Position numbers and translations under genes: made by a program
Assembly: GCA_025354065.1 (NCBI GenBank)
Contig: JANXNM010000447.1
Location: 1-5,326 of the forward strand
Length of the DNA: 5,326 nt
Source of the DNA: Synechococcales cyanobacterium 340R_concoct_173_sub
GTDB lineage: Bacteria > Cyanobacteriota > Cyanobacteriia > Leptolyngbyales > Leptolyngbyaceae
Direction: 5' to 3'
Notes under the pieces: model-generated
The model's input: only the letters and a program-made list of their open reading frames with translations
Told to the model about the DNA's origin: nothing
Database searches by the model: none
Shown here: in pieces, positions 5,285 to 5,326 of the stretch
How the letters are laid out: the number at the start of each line of letters is the position of its first letter
Numbering within the stretch: the first letter of the stretch is position 1

Positions 5285-5326
5285 AAGCATTGTCATTCTG
5301 ATCATTATGCGAATCATTCGAGAGTT

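Noticed and set aside
5307..5326. ATG followed by six open codons at the right edge (MRIIRE)
   Set aside because: Too short to judge and no Shine-Dalgarno is visible; could be the start of the next gene but cannot be supported.

Overview
The window looks like cyanobacterial chromosome. Perfect HIP1 octamers (GCGATCGC) occur at 61-68, 3434-3441 and 4455-4462, and shorter CGATCG cores are scattered throughout. The gene content fits: an HHL1-like photosystem-associated protein, a TPR-FHA protein and a DUF4351-family protein are all typical of cyanobacteria. There is no rRNA, tRNA, CRISPR array or insertion sequence, and base composition is fairly even apart from AT-rich gaps at 3646-3930 and 5077-5326. 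I see no obvious new multi-gene system. The unusual signals are small ones.

Left part (1-1917, all minus strand, read from right to left): a TspO/MBR-type membrane protein (1444-1917) comes first. It is followed by a Rpn/DUF4351 nuclease-like gene split by a frameshift (453-1375), and then by the first 111 codons of purT (1-335, cut by the window edge). The order and modest gaps allow co-transcription, but purT has its own Shine-Dalgarno sequence and a possible -10.

Middle (1918-3645): a 160-bp gap separates tspO from a divergent plus-strand gene for an HHL1-like protein (2078-2512). That gene converges on a minus-strand gene (2575-3636/3645) encoding five TPR-like repeats and a C-terminal FHA domain. 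A long hairpin between the two stop codons probably terminates both transcripts.

Right part (3646-5326): a 285-bp AT-rich gap serves the divergent TPR-FHA gene and an exported M23 peptidase gene (3931-5076). It contains a perfect 15-bp palindrome next to a candidate promoter for the TPR-FHA gene. The peptidase has an EnvC-like coiled coil and a complete LytM active site. Beyond its stop lie a 10-bp tandem duplication, a short coding-like reading frame on the minus strand (5081-5224), a weak hairpin and a 15-bp-spaced direct repeat. No gene can be assigned with confidence to the last 100 bases.

Functionally the genes are a mixture: purine synthesis (purT), membrane or stress sensing (TspO-like), PSII protection (HHL1-like), phosphopeptide recognition (TPR-FHA) and cell-wall remodelling (M23). 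Nothing in the sequence ties them into one pathway.
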